Origin: Metaruminococcus_A gallistercoris
GTDB lineage: Bacteria; Bacillota; Clostridia; Oscillospirales; Ruminococcaceae
Direction: 5' to 3'
Length of the DNA stretch: 33,201 bases
Assembly (NCBI GenBank): GCA_904394975.1
Contig: CAJFNQ010000029.1
Coordinates: 1-33,201 of the forward strand
In this document: positions 15,531 to 22,949 of the stretch, piece after piece
Layout: each line of letters opens with the position of its first letter
How positions within the stretch are numbered: position 1 is the stretch's first letter
Program-made: the position numbers and the translations under genes
Notes under the pieces: generated by a model
Seen by the model: the letters and a program-made list of their open reading frames with translations, nothing else
Database searches by the model: none
What the model was told of the DNA's origin: nothing

Positions 15531-17471
15531 TTATTCCTCTTTTCCGTCATCAAGAACGATCGTGTCCAGCTCCGCCTGCCACAATGCTGCAGAGGCATCG
15601 CTCGGCATTCGCCAGTCACCGCGGGGTGAAAGAGCGGCGGAACCGACTTTTGGCCCGTCCGGCAGACAGGAACGCTTAAACTGCTGGTTGAAAAACCGGC
15701 GGTAGAAGGTCTTGAGCCAGTGCAGAATGGTTGCATCATCATAGGTACCCTGAAACGCATACTGCGCAAGACGGAAGATTTTCGCTGGAGGGAAAGAAAA
15801 GCGCATCATATAATACAGGTAAAAGTCGTGCAGTTCATATGGTCCGACCAGATCTTCTGTTTTCTGTGCGATTTCTCCGTCCTCAGCCGGAAGCAGCTCC
15901 GGACTGACCGGCGTGTCCAGAATGTCGAGCAGGACTTTTTTCAGAACATCGTTTTCTGACTGCTCTGCCGTATATCGCACCAGATGGCGTACAAGCGTTT
16001 TTGGGATGGACGCATTCACCCCGTACATAGACATATGGTCGCCGTTGTAGGTCGCCCAGCCGAGCGCCAGCTCGGAAAGGTCGCCCGTTCCGACAACCAG
16101 TCCGTTTGATTGATTGGCGATGTCCATCAGCACCTGGGTGCGTTCTCTTGCCTGACTGTTTTCAAAAACCACATTATGAAGATTCCAGTCATGGCCAATA
16201 TCCTCAAAATGCATCCGTACAGACGGACCGATGTCAACACAGCGCAGTGTTACGCCAAGCTGTTCGCACATCAGTTCCGCGTTGTTTTTGGTGCGCTTGG
16301 TCGTGCCGAAGCAGGGCATGGTCACAGCGACAATATCGGTGCGAGGGCGGTTTAAGGCGTCCATAGCCCGCACTGAAACCAGCAGTGCAAGACAGGAGTC
16401 AAGTCCCCCGGAAATGCCGATAACTGCGGTCTTGCTGTAGGAATGCTCCAACCGTTTTTTCAAACCCTGTGCCTGAATATTCAAAATTGCCTCACAGCGC
16501 GCGTTGCGGTCTTTCTGGTCATCCGGAATGAACGGCCGCGGTGAAACGGTGCGTGTTAAGCGGGTCGTTTCAAGCGGCATGGAGAAATAAACGGTCTCAT
16601 AATCAGCGTGTATGGATTCACTTTCGCGGAAGGTGTTCATCCGCCGGCGTTCAGCGGCAAGGCGCTTGACGTCGATCTCACTCACAGCGAATCCGTCCCC
16701 GAACGGAAGAGATTCTGAAAGGATCGCGCCGTTTTCGCAGATGAGATCGTGCCCGGAAAACACAAGGTCGGTCGTGGATTCGCCTTCTCCCGCGTCTGCG
16801 TACAGGTAAGCACAGACCAGCCGTGCCGACTGACCGGAGGTGAGTGCTCTGCGGTAATCGGCTTTGCCCACGGTTTCGTCGCTTGCGGAAAGGTTGGCGA
16901 TCACCAGCGCTCCGGCTTGCGCGTGCCGGATGGACGGAGGGCAGGGAACCCAGAGATCCTCGCAAATCTCAGCGGAAAAACAAAACTCGGGAAGTTCACT
17001 GCAGCAGAACAGCAGGTTTGTCCCAAACGGTACTGCGCAGTTTTCCCATATGAACCGGTCATTTGTTTCCGGCGCTGGCGCAAAGTGCCGTTTTTCATAA
17101 AACTCGCTGTAGTTGGGAAGATTGGTCTTCGGAATAATTCCCAGCAGTTTCCCTTCATAAATCACAGCGGCGCAGTTGTATAACTTACCTTTGTGTACAA
17201 GAGGAACGCCGACAATAACTGCCATGGAAAGCCCTTTTGTGGCGGCAATAATCTCACTCAATACTTTTTTGGCGCCTGTGAGCAGTGTATCCTGCAAAAA
17301 AAGATCACCGCAGGTATATCCGGTCAGACAGAGCTCCGGCAGAACGAGCAGCTTTACTTCCTGCTTTTCCGCTTGCTTGATCATTTCCAGAATCGAATGT
17401 TTATTGTATTCGCAGTCTGCTACCTTTATTTTTGGGGTTGCTACCGCTGCTTTTATAAATCCTTGTTGCAT
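15531..17471 (-). CDS. nadE: Glutamine-dependent NAD+ synthetase
   Basis: 646 residues, the long two-domain form. The N-terminal nitrilase-type glutaminase has the triad Glu46 (in VLPELCLTGY), Lys115 (in IIPKTNLPNY) and Cys170 (in AEICEDLWVP). The C-terminal ATP-pyrophosphatase domain has SGGLDS (354-359). It amidates nicotinate adenine dinucleotide to NAD+ in the cytoplasm, using ammonia channelled from glutamine. AGGAGA lies five bases before the ATG. It is the first gene of a nadE-pncA-pncB operon covering most of the salvage route from nicotinamide to NAD; nadD is not in the window. Assignment is firm. Confidence 0.96.
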   Translation of the reverse strand: MQQGFIKAAVATPKIKVADCEYNKHSILEMIKQAEKQEVKLLVLPELCLTGYTCGDLFLQDTLLTGAKKVLSEIIAATKGLSMAVIVGVPLVHKGKLYNCAAVIYEGKLLGIIPKTNLPNYSEFYEKRHFAPAPETNDRFIWENCAVPFGTNLLFCCSELPEFCFSAEICEDLWVPCPPSIRHAQAGALVIANLSASDETVGKADYRRALTSGQSARLVCAYLYADAGEGESTTDLVFSGHDLICENGAILSESLPFGDGFAVSEIDVKRLAAERRRMNTFRESESIHADYETVYFSMPLETTRLTRTVSPRPFIPDDQKDRNARCEAILNIQAQGLKKRLEHSYSKTAVIGISGGLDSCLALLVSVRAMDALNRPRTDIVAVTMPCFGTTKRTKNNAELMCEQLGVTLRCVDIGPSVRMHFEDIGHDWNLHNVVFENSQARERTQVLMDIANQSNGLVVGTGDLSELALGWATYNGDHMSMYGVNASIPKTLVRHLVRYTAEQSENDVLKKVLLDILDTPVSPELLPAEDGEIAQKTEDLVGPYELHDFYLYYMMRFSFPPAKIFRLAQYAFQGTYDDATILHWLKTFYRRFFNQQFKRSCLPDGPKVGSAALSPRGDWRMPSDASAALWQAELDTIVLDDGKEE

Positions 17472-17534
17472 AATACTCTCCTAACCGCGTTTTACCGCAC
17501 CAGCATTGTAAAAAACCGGAAATATATCCTATTT

Positions 17535-17564
17535 ATTATAAACCCTGCAGCGGGTAAAATGCAA
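17535..17564 (-). promoter_or_regulatory. Predicted promoter of the NAD salvage operon
   Basis: On the minus strand TTGCAT (17564-17559), 18 bases and a perfect TATAAT (17540-17535). The leader would be about 55 bases. I saw no clear operator for an NAD-sensing repressor (NiaR or NrtR type). Confidence 0.45.
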
Positions 17565-17658
17565 CGAGTATCGCGGAAAACATTGTTCGGAAACAGCCAA
17601 AATCAGGATCCAATCGGAATGATTTGTGAAGAGAGTAGAAAAACAAAAATATCACCAA

Positions 17659-17671
17659 ATCATCTGATGAT
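17659..17671. repeat. Short palindrome in the divergent region between nadE and the DUF4116 gene
   Basis: ATCATC-T-GATGAT is a perfect 13-base inverted repeat. It lies upstream of both divergent promoters and could be an operator, but it is short. Confidence 0.3.
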
Positions 17672-17695
17672 AATTTGTCAGAATATACTATAGTT

Positions 17696-17724
17696 TTCAA
17701 CAAAGTTTAACAAAGTTTTATGAT
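17696..17724 (+). promoter_or_regulatory. Candidate promoter of the DUF4116 gene with tandem repeats in the spacer
   Basis: TTCAAC (17696-17701) and TATGAT (17719-17724) are 17 bases apart. The exact tandem 10-base repeat AACAAAGTTT (17699-17708 and 17709-17718) occupies the spacer. Confidence 0.4.
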
Positions 17725-17795
17725 ATTATGATAGTGGAAAAGTGTCTTGGCGGCAACTGCGAACCTGCATAGATTAAATGGAGGAGGGTTGTTTT

Positions 17796-18149
17796 ATGGG
17801 ATGGACTGAAGCTGCTATCAATTTTGCGTTTTCGGATGCAAACGGCGGAGAGGTCGTTGACTGGGGAAATCGGGATTCGGTTTTATATATGGTACGAAAA
17901 GACGGAAACAACCTTGTACGGGCTGCCAGAAGGCTGAGAAATAACAAAGAAGTTGTGCTGGTGGCTGTAGCGCAGAACGGATATGCGTTAAAGTACGCAT
18001 CCCGCCGCCTGCGAAGGAATGTGGAAATCGTTCGTGTGGCTGTTGAACAATATCCTGATGCAATTCGATATGCTTCCCCAAAATTACAGCAAACGATAAG
18101 CTACGTCGATGGTAAACCCGTTTGGAAAAGAAAAAGAAAAAGTAAATGA
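17796..18149 (+). CDS. Small DUF4116-repeat protein
   Basis: 117 residues. Three repeats of about 25 residues are visible: DSVLYMVRKDGNNLVRAARR, EVVLVAVAQNGYALKYASRR and EIVRVAVEQYPDAIRYASPK. They match the DUF4116 pattern (EVVLAAV-QNG-AL-YAS) and should form alpha-helical hairpins. The C-terminus is very basic (KRKRKSK). AGGAGG (17782-17787) lies eight bases upstream of the ATG at 17796; the ATG at 17778 overlaps that site. DUF4116 repeats are common in eukaryote-associated bacteria and giant viruses, with no known activity. It stands alone between its own promoter and terminator. Confidence 0.8.
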   Translation: MGWTEAAINFAFSDANGGEVVDWGNRDSVLYMVRKDGNNLVRAARRLRNNKEVVLVAVAQNGYALKYASRRLRRNVEIVRVAVEQYPDAIRYASPKLQQTISYVDGKPVWKRKRKSK

Positions 18150-18218
18150 GATTAAAAGTAGATAAACGGTTCGGTATATTTACGATGTGCCGCCACGGCA
18201 AATCATTGTTAAAGTGAT

Positions 18219-18252
18219 AAAAAAACAGCTTCTGAAAAGAAGCTGTTTTTTT
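18219..18252 (+). terminator. Bidirectional terminator between converging genes
   Basis: AACAGCTTCT and AGAAGCTGTT flank a GAAA loop, with seven A residues on the left and seven T residues on the right. It can serve both the DUF4116 gene and the leftward SDR gene. Confidence 0.9.
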
Positions 18253-18307
18253 AATTGTTATGAAAAGATGGGATTGTTAGTATAGTGGCCTTGGCCATTG
18301 AATGAGT

Positions 18308-19330
18308 TTATTTGGCGTTGCGCACTTTTTCAGCTGCTTCTTTCAGCGCTTCTACTACACGGTCGCACCATGCGTCAAATTCAGGATCTTCTACCTGGCA
18401 TTCCGGGTGACTTAAAATGTAGGCAACACTCTGTTTTACACCTTGGTCAAACCGTACTGTCGCACAGTATTCCGGTACCAGCCGTTTGATCTTGGAATTA
18501 TCAAATACCACAGAAGCCGCTTTGTCTCCCATGAGATTTCCGCGGAAGTCCTCATCACTGCAGGAATCCATGAATTCAGAAGAAACGTGAACCGCGTTGA
18601 GTTTTACACCCAGCGCCGCAGCGGTTGTTTCGTAAATCTGGTTCCAGGTCAGGGTTTCATCCGAAGTGATTTGCACCGCTTCACCAATGGCATGGATGTT
18701 ACCGATCAACCCGGTGAACGCCACAGCAAAATCAGAATTGTGGGTCACGGTCCAAAGAGAGGTGCCGTCGCCGTGAATGATGACCGGTTTGCCTTCCATC
18801 ATTCGTTTTAGCACACTGTAAGGGCCTTTGCTGCCGTGCGCTCCGAGCGGAACAGTGCGTTCGTCATAAGTATGGCTCGGCCGGACAATTGTGACCGGGA
18901 AGCCGTCCTCGCGATAATGATGCATGAGCAATTCTTCGCATTTGATTTTATTTTGAGAGTAGCCCCAAAGCGGGTTGGAAAGCGGAGTGCCTTCCGTAAT
19001 GCGGTAGTCGGAAAGCGGGGTTTGGTAAGCGGAAGCGGAGCTAATGAAAATGTACTGTTTGGTTTTACCTGCAAAAACCCGATAATCGCGTTCCGCCTGT
19101 TCCGGGGTAAAGGCGATGAAATCAGCCACGCAGTCAAACTCCATGCCGTCTACCGCTTTGTTTAATGCGGCTTCATCGTTTACATCACAGGAAACGCAAT
19201 GAACATTTTCGGGTAAATCGTGGTTGCGGTTGCCGCGGTTGAGCAGGTAGAGCTCTTCGCCCATGTTGCCAAGCCGTTTGGTAATAGCCATACTGATGGT
19301 TCCAGTACCGCCAATGAACAAAATTTTCAT
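18308..19330 (-). CDS. NAD(P)-dependent epimerase/dehydratase family protein (extended SDR)
   Basis: 340 residues. The N-terminal Rossmann motif MKILFIGGTGTISMAITKRL has the extended-SDR glycine pattern, followed by LNRGNR. The active site is FISSASAYQTPLS with YSQNK (Tyr-x-x-x-Lys). VRPSHTYDERT marks the substrate region. It probably acts on a nucleotide sugar or related carbohydrate, but the substrate cannot be named. GGGAGG precedes the ATG. It is monocistronic, behind a good promoter (19364-19392), next to the divergent xylitol operon, which hints at sugar metabolism without proving it. Confidence 0.85.
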   Translation of the reverse strand: MKILFIGGTGTISMAITKRLGNMGEELYLLNRGNRNHDLPENVHCVSCDVNDEAALNKAVDGMEFDCVADFIAFTPEQAERDYRVFAGKTKQYIFISSASAYQTPLSDYRITEGTPLSNPLWGYSQNKIKCEELLMHHYREDGFPVTIVRPSHTYDERTVPLGAHGSKGPYSVLKRMMEGKPVIIHGDGTSLWTVTHNSDFAVAFTGLIGNIHAIGEAVQITSDETLTWNQIYETTAAALGVKLNAVHVSSEFMDSCSDEDFRGNLMGDKAASVVFDNSKIKRLVPEYCATVRFDQGVKQSVAYILSHPECQVEDPEFDAWCDRVVEALKEAAEKVRNAK

Positions 19331-19363
19331 GGTTATATCCTCCCGAAATTTAATCTTGATTGC

Positions 19364-19392
19364 ATTATACCCCTGTGTTCTGTTAAAGTAAA
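19364..19392 (-). promoter_or_regulatory. Predicted promoter of the SDR gene
   Basis: On the minus strand TTTACT (19392-19387), 17 bases, TATAAT (19369-19364). Confidence 0.6.
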
Positions 19393-19562
19393 GAGTGGTT
19401 GTTTTCCGGAAAAATGCAATTTATTCGGTGCAAAATTAGTTTGTTGTCTGCATTTTACAGATGTTTTCTAACGAGTGTCTGTCAGCGGGGCTAAAAATGC
19501 GGAAATGTTTTTGTGTAGAATGTCAAATCTGTAATATCGCACAATTGTTCAAGGCTTTTTTC

Positions 19563-19591
19563 TTGACTTTTTGTAGCTTCGGCTGTATCCT
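19563..19591 (+). promoter_or_regulatory. Predicted promoter of the xylitol dehydrogenase-xylulokinase operon
   Basis: TTGACT (19563-19568), 17 bases, TATCCT (19586-19591). The start near 19597 coincides with the first base of the structured leader. The remaining bases back to 19393 hold no gene I can support. Confidence 0.6.
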
Positions 19592-19596
19592 TAAAT

Positions 19597-19680
19597 TGTT
19601 AAAGCATGTCAACGTATTTTGCACAAGTGCGTGGAAAATGCACTTCTGCGTTGATTGATTTTAGAATGCAAATTTTAACA
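19597..19680 (+). ncRNA. Structured 5' leader of the xylitol operon, candidate cis-regulatory RNA
   Basis: Three nested helices can form. P1: TGTTAAAGCAT (19597-19607) with ATGC (19666-19669) and TTTAACA (19674-19680), leaving AAAT bulged. P2: TCAACG (19609-19614) with CGTTGA (19649-19654). P3: AAGTGC (19625-19630) with GCACTT (19640-19645). The fold starts at the predicted first transcribed base and ends four bases before the ribosome site (19685-19690). It has no U tract. I do not recognise it as a known riboswitch class; it could equally be a passive leader or DNA operator repeats. Confidence 0.45.
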
Positions 19681-19698
19681 GGTCGGGAGGTTTTTATC

Positions 19699-20739
19699 AT
19701 GAAAAATGAAGCCTTTTTTATGACAGGGCTGGAGCAGATGGAGAAACGCGATGTTCCCATGCCGGCTCCGAAAGAGAAACAGGTCGTTGTGAAACTGGAG
19801 TATGTTGGTATCTGTGGTTCGGATGTTCATTACTATGAGAACGGCCGCATTGGCGACTTTATTGTAGACGGTGACTTCATTCTCGGTCACGAATGCGCGG
19901 GCACAGTTGTTGAACTGGGTGAAGGCGTAAAAGATTTGAAGGTAGGCGACCGCGTTGCTCTGGAACCGGGTATCACCTGCGGTCAGTGTGAGTTCTGCAA
20001 GAGCGGACGCTACAATCTTTGCCCGGATGTTGAGTTCCTTGCAACTCCTCCGTATCATGGCTGTTTGGAAAACTATATCGCATTTCCGGAAAACATGTGC
20101 TTTAAACTGCCGGACAACATCACCACAAAAGAAGGCGCATTGGTTGAGCCGCTTTCTGTTGGTATGCATGCTGCAAAACAGGGTAAAGTTACCTTGGGCA
20201 GCTCGGTAGTCATTCTGGGTGCTGGATGTATCGGCCTTTGTACGCTTCTTGCCTGCAAAGCATTCGGCGCGACCGATATTACCGTGGTTGACGTGATTCC
20301 GAAACGTCTTGATTATGCGATGAAACTGGGTGCAACTCGTGTCATCAACGGAAAAGACGTTAACACAGTGGATGAGATTGAAAAAATCACTGCCGGTGTT
20401 GGCGCAGAAATCGTAATTGAGACCGCCGGTTCTCCGGTAACCATCGGTCAGGCTCCGTATATTGTGAAACGCGGTGGCACAATCGTTCTGGTTGGCATGG
20501 CTCCGAAGGATATTATTGAGTTCAACTTTGCCAAAATCATGGCAAAAGAAGCAGAGATTCAGTCTGTATTCCGTTACCGCAACATTTACCCGATGGCGAT
20601 TAAGGCAATCTCCAAAGGTATTATTGATGTTTCCGGTATCGTAACTCATGAATTTTCGTTTGAGGATACGAAAAAAGCCTTCGATTTTGTTATCAACAAC
20701 AAGAACGATGTGGTAAAAGCGGTTATTAAAATTGACTGA
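19699..20739 (+). CDS. Zinc-dependent xylitol/sorbitol dehydrogenase (MDR family)
   Basis: 346 residues. It oxidises a polyol to a ketose with NAD+, here most likely xylitol to D-xylulose because xylulokinase follows. Catalytic zinc residues are Cys39 (in GICGSDVHYY), His64-Glu65 (in LGHECAG) and Glu150 (in ALVEPLSVG). The structural zinc site has Cys94, Cys97, Cys100 and Cys108. The Rossmann motif is VVILGAGCIGLC. The ATG at 19699 is set by GGGAGG (19685-19690), eight bases upstream; an upstream frame would extend into the structured leader. Arg and Pro codon choice suggests high expression. Sorbitol dehydrogenase is the main alternative. Confidence 0.9.
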   Translation: MKNEAFFMTGLEQMEKRDVPMPAPKEKQVVVKLEYVGICGSDVHYYENGRIGDFIVDGDFILGHECAGTVVELGEGVKDLKVGDRVALEPGITCGQCEFCKSGRYNLCPDVEFLATPPYHGCLENYIAFPENMCFKLPDNITTKEGALVEPLSVGMHAAKQGKVTLGSSVVILGAGCIGLCTLLACKAFGATDITVVDVIPKRLDYAMKLGATRVINGKDVNTVDEIEKITAGVGAEIVIETAGSPVTIGQAPYIVKRGGTIVLVGMAPKDIIEFNFAKIMAKEAEIQSVFRYRNIYPMAIKAISKGIIDVSGIVTHEFSFEDTKKAFDFVINNKNDVVKAVIKID

Positions 20740-20784
20740 TTTGGTTGAAAGACCAAGAAGAATAAATGTGTTGAGGTGTATGAT

Positions 20785-22317
20785 ATGCGCTATTTGTTAG
20801 GTGTTGACCTGGGTACTTCCGGTACCAAAACTGTTTTGTTTGATGAAACAGGTAAAGCGATCTGTTCTAAAACAGTCGAATATCCTATGTATCAGCCGCA
20901 GAACGGTTGGGCGGAGCAGGATCCGGCAGATTGGTGGAATGCCACCGTTACCGGTATTCAGCATTGCCTTTCTGCAAGCGGAGTGAATGCGGAAGATGTA
21001 AAAGGCGTTGGCTTGTCCGGTCAGATGCATGGTCTTGTTATGCTGGATAAAGACGGAAACGTTCTGCGTAAATCCATCATCTGGTGCGATCAGCGTACAA
21101 CCAAAGAGGTTGAGCAGATGAACAGCGTAATCGGTGCTCAGAGAATGATTGAGATTACCGCGAACCCTGCTCTTGCGAACTTCACTGCAGCAAAGATCCT
21201 CTGGGTGCAGAACAACGAGCCGGATCTGTATGCGAAATGTGCGCACATCCTTCTTCCGAAAGACTATATCCGCTATATGCTCACCGGCGAATTTGCGACC
21301 GAAGTTTCTGATGCTGCCGGCATGCAGCTGATGGATATCCCGAATCGTTGCTGGTCGGATGAAATCCTCACCAAACTTCACATTGATCGCTCTCTCCTTG
21401 GCTCTATGCATGAGTCTCCGGACGTAACCGGTGCGGTTCACAGCAAAGCAGCTGAGCTTACCGGCTTGAAAGCGGGCACCATTGTAGTCGGTGGTGCTGG
21501 CGATAACGCTGCTGCGGCAGTTGGTACCGGCGTTGTAAAATCCGGTGTTGCATTTACCACTCTTGGTACTTCCGGCGTTGTTTATGCGGTTTCCGATACG
21601 GTTTCCATTGACCCGAAAGGCCGTGTACATACCCTTTGCGCATCTGTTCCGGGCAAATGGACGGTTATGAGCTGCACACTGGCGGCTGGTCTTTCTCTGA
21701 AATGGCTGCGTGACACTGTTTGTACTGCTGAAATTGCAGAAGCAGAGAAACAGGGTATTGATCCGTATATCATTATGGATAAAATGGCTGATAAAGTCGG
21801 CCCTGGCGCAGGCGGACTTCTTTACCTGCCGTATCTGATGGGCGAGCGTTCTCCTCATCCGGATTCGGAAGCTCGTGGTATCTTCTTTGGCCTTTCTGCA
21901 ATCCATGACCGCAGCAACCTGATCCGTGCCGTTCTGGAAGGCGTTGCATATTCTCAGCTCGATTGTGTTGATGTTTTCCGTGAGATGGGCGTTAATGTTC
22001 AGGATATGATGGCTTGCGGCGGCGGCGGACGCAGCAAGGTATGGCGCCAGATGCTCGCTGATATGTACGGCTGCCCGGTCAATACCATCCATGCGGATGA
22101 AGGTCCGGCACTTGGTGTTGCGATTCTTGCCGGTGTTGGCGCTGGTATTTACAATTCTGTTGAGGAAGCTTGCGATAACATCATTCGCAAGAACATTACC
22201 CAGCAGCCGGATATGGCGAATCATGACGCTTACATGGGCTATTATGATTTGTATAAGAAATTGTACCAGGATCTGAAAGGCGATTTCAAAGCTCTTTCCG
22301 CACTGGTCAATAAATAA
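20785..22317 (+). CDS. xylB: Xylulokinase
   Basis: 510 residues, typical of FGGY-family xylulokinases. It phosphorylates D-xylulose to xylulose-5-phosphate. The N-terminal ATPase motif is LLGVDLGTSGTKTVLFDETG. NGWAEQDPADWW, GVGLSGQMHGLVMLD and IIWCDQRT are typical of XylB. The C-terminal half has GGAGDNAAAAVG, YLMGERSPHPD and ACGGGGRSKVWRQM. The ATG at 20785 is chosen because GAGGTG (20773-20778) lies six bases upstream; an in-frame GTG at 20776 overlaps that site. It starts 45 bases after the dehydrogenase stop, so the two form an operon that brings xylitol into the pentose phosphate pathway. No transporter is adjacent. Confidence 0.95.
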   Translation: MRYLLGVDLGTSGTKTVLFDETGKAICSKTVEYPMYQPQNGWAEQDPADWWNATVTGIQHCLSASGVNAEDVKGVGLSGQMHGLVMLDKDGNVLRKSIIWCDQRTTKEVEQMNSVIGAQRMIEITANPALANFTAAKILWVQNNEPDLYAKCAHILLPKDYIRYMLTGEFATEVSDAAGMQLMDIPNRCWSDEILTKLHIDRSLLGSMHESPDVTGAVHSKAAELTGLKAGTIVVGGAGDNAAAAVGTGVVKSGVAFTTLGTSGVVYAVSDTVSIDPKGRVHTLCASVPGKWTVMSCTLAAGLSLKWLRDTVCTAEIAEAEKQGIDPYIIMDKMADKVGPGAGGLLYLPYLMGERSPHPDSEARGIFFGLSAIHDRSNLIRAVLEGVAYSQLDCVDVFREMGVNVQDMMACGGGGRSKVWRQMLADMYGCPVNTIHADEGPALGVAILAGVGAGIYNSVEEACDNIIRKNITQQPDMANHDAYMGYYDLYKKLYQDLKGDFKALSALVNK

Positions 22318-22329
22318 TCGTGTTCTGTC

Positions 22330-22359
22330 AAAAGCCTGCTGATTTTCAGCAGGCTTTTT
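22330..22359 (+). terminator. Terminator shared by xylB and the leftward GNAT gene
   Basis: AGCCTGCTGA and TCAGCAGGCT flank a three-base loop, with A-rich and T-rich ends that allow action in both directions. Confidence 0.9.
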
Positions 22360-22363
22360 CTTT

Positions 22364-22759
22364 TTATAATCTTGAAATTTCCATGGGATATTCTCCGTTA
22401 CAAAAATCAAATCCCGCGCTTTGATAAAAACTCCGGCTTTCCGGGTAAGAAATCAGAGCAATGCGTAAGAAATCTTTGTAATGAGCAAGCACTTTTGAAA
22501 GCATTTTTTTCCCGATTCCAATATGCTGGTATTCCGGCAGAACCAATGCATAAACTATGTAAGCGTTGATGGCTCCATCATCAAGAACGCTGATGAGCCC
22601 AATGAGTTTATCTTTCTTGTCCCTTGCAGCAACATAATAATCCATTCGATTGAGCGCAAGGAACAGTTTTTCCGGGTGATTTCCGGATTTCCAGTTCAGT
22701 GCGAGAAATAAGTCGCGGAGTTCATCTTTTTTTATCGCGGAATACTCTTCAATCATCAT
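22364..22759 (-). CDS. GNAT-family N-acetyltransferase
   Basis: 131 residues. The acetyl-CoA binding motif A is visible as VLPEYQHIGIGKKMLSKVL (the Q/R-x-x-G-x-G/A pattern), preceded by the beta-strand YIVYALV. Near the C-terminus PESRSFYQSAGFDFC is the usual Y-x-x-x-GF motif. The substrate is unknown; the family acetylates amines on small molecules or proteins. GAGGTGG precedes the ATG at 22759. It is a single gene with its own promoter, pointing away from the symporter. Confidence 0.88.
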   Translation of the reverse strand: MMIEEYSAIKKDELRDLFLALNWKSGNHPEKLFLALNRMDYYVAARDKKDKLIGLISVLDDGAINAYIVYALVLPEYQHIGIGKKMLSKVLAHYKDFLRIALISYPESRSFYQSAGFDFCNGEYPMEISRL

Positions 22760-22787
22760 GGTTATCCACCTCTCTTTCGTTCATTTT

Positions 22788-22816
22788 ATTGTATGCGAAA
22801 ACTCCGAAAATGTGAG
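22788..22816 (-). promoter_or_regulatory. Predicted promoter of the GNAT gene
   Basis: On the minus strand CTCACA (22816-22811), 17 bases, TACAAT (22793-22788). Confidence 0.45.
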
Positions 22817-22883
22817 AGCGTGATGCCGATGCTGTATAAAGTGATACAAAATTAAAGAAAATGTAGAAAGTTGAAAAAATGTG

Positions 22884-22912
22884 TTGATTATTTAGACATA
22901 TTACGGTAAAAT
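22884..22912 (+). promoter_or_regulatory. Predicted promoter of the symporter gene
   Basis: TTGATT (22884-22889), 17 bases, TAAAAT (22907-22912), followed by GGAGGAGG at 22935-22942. Confidence 0.65.
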
Positions 22913-22949
22913 ATTATTCAATGTTTGTTTACTTGGAGGAGGATTTTTC

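Noticed and set aside
17472..17534. Possible NAD-sensing riboswitch in the nadE leader
   Set aside because: The leader is short (about 55 bases) with only a weak GCG/CGC hairpin and no match that I recognise to known NAD riboswitch cores.
19393..19562. Possible CcpA cre or other catabolite sites upstream of the xylitol operon
   Set aside because: Only partial matches to the cre consensus were seen, none well placed.
20797..22410. Long open frame on the minus strand opposite xylB
   Set aside because: Same cause: narrow codon use in xylB leaves the antisense frame open. It spans the xylB terminator and resembles nothing.
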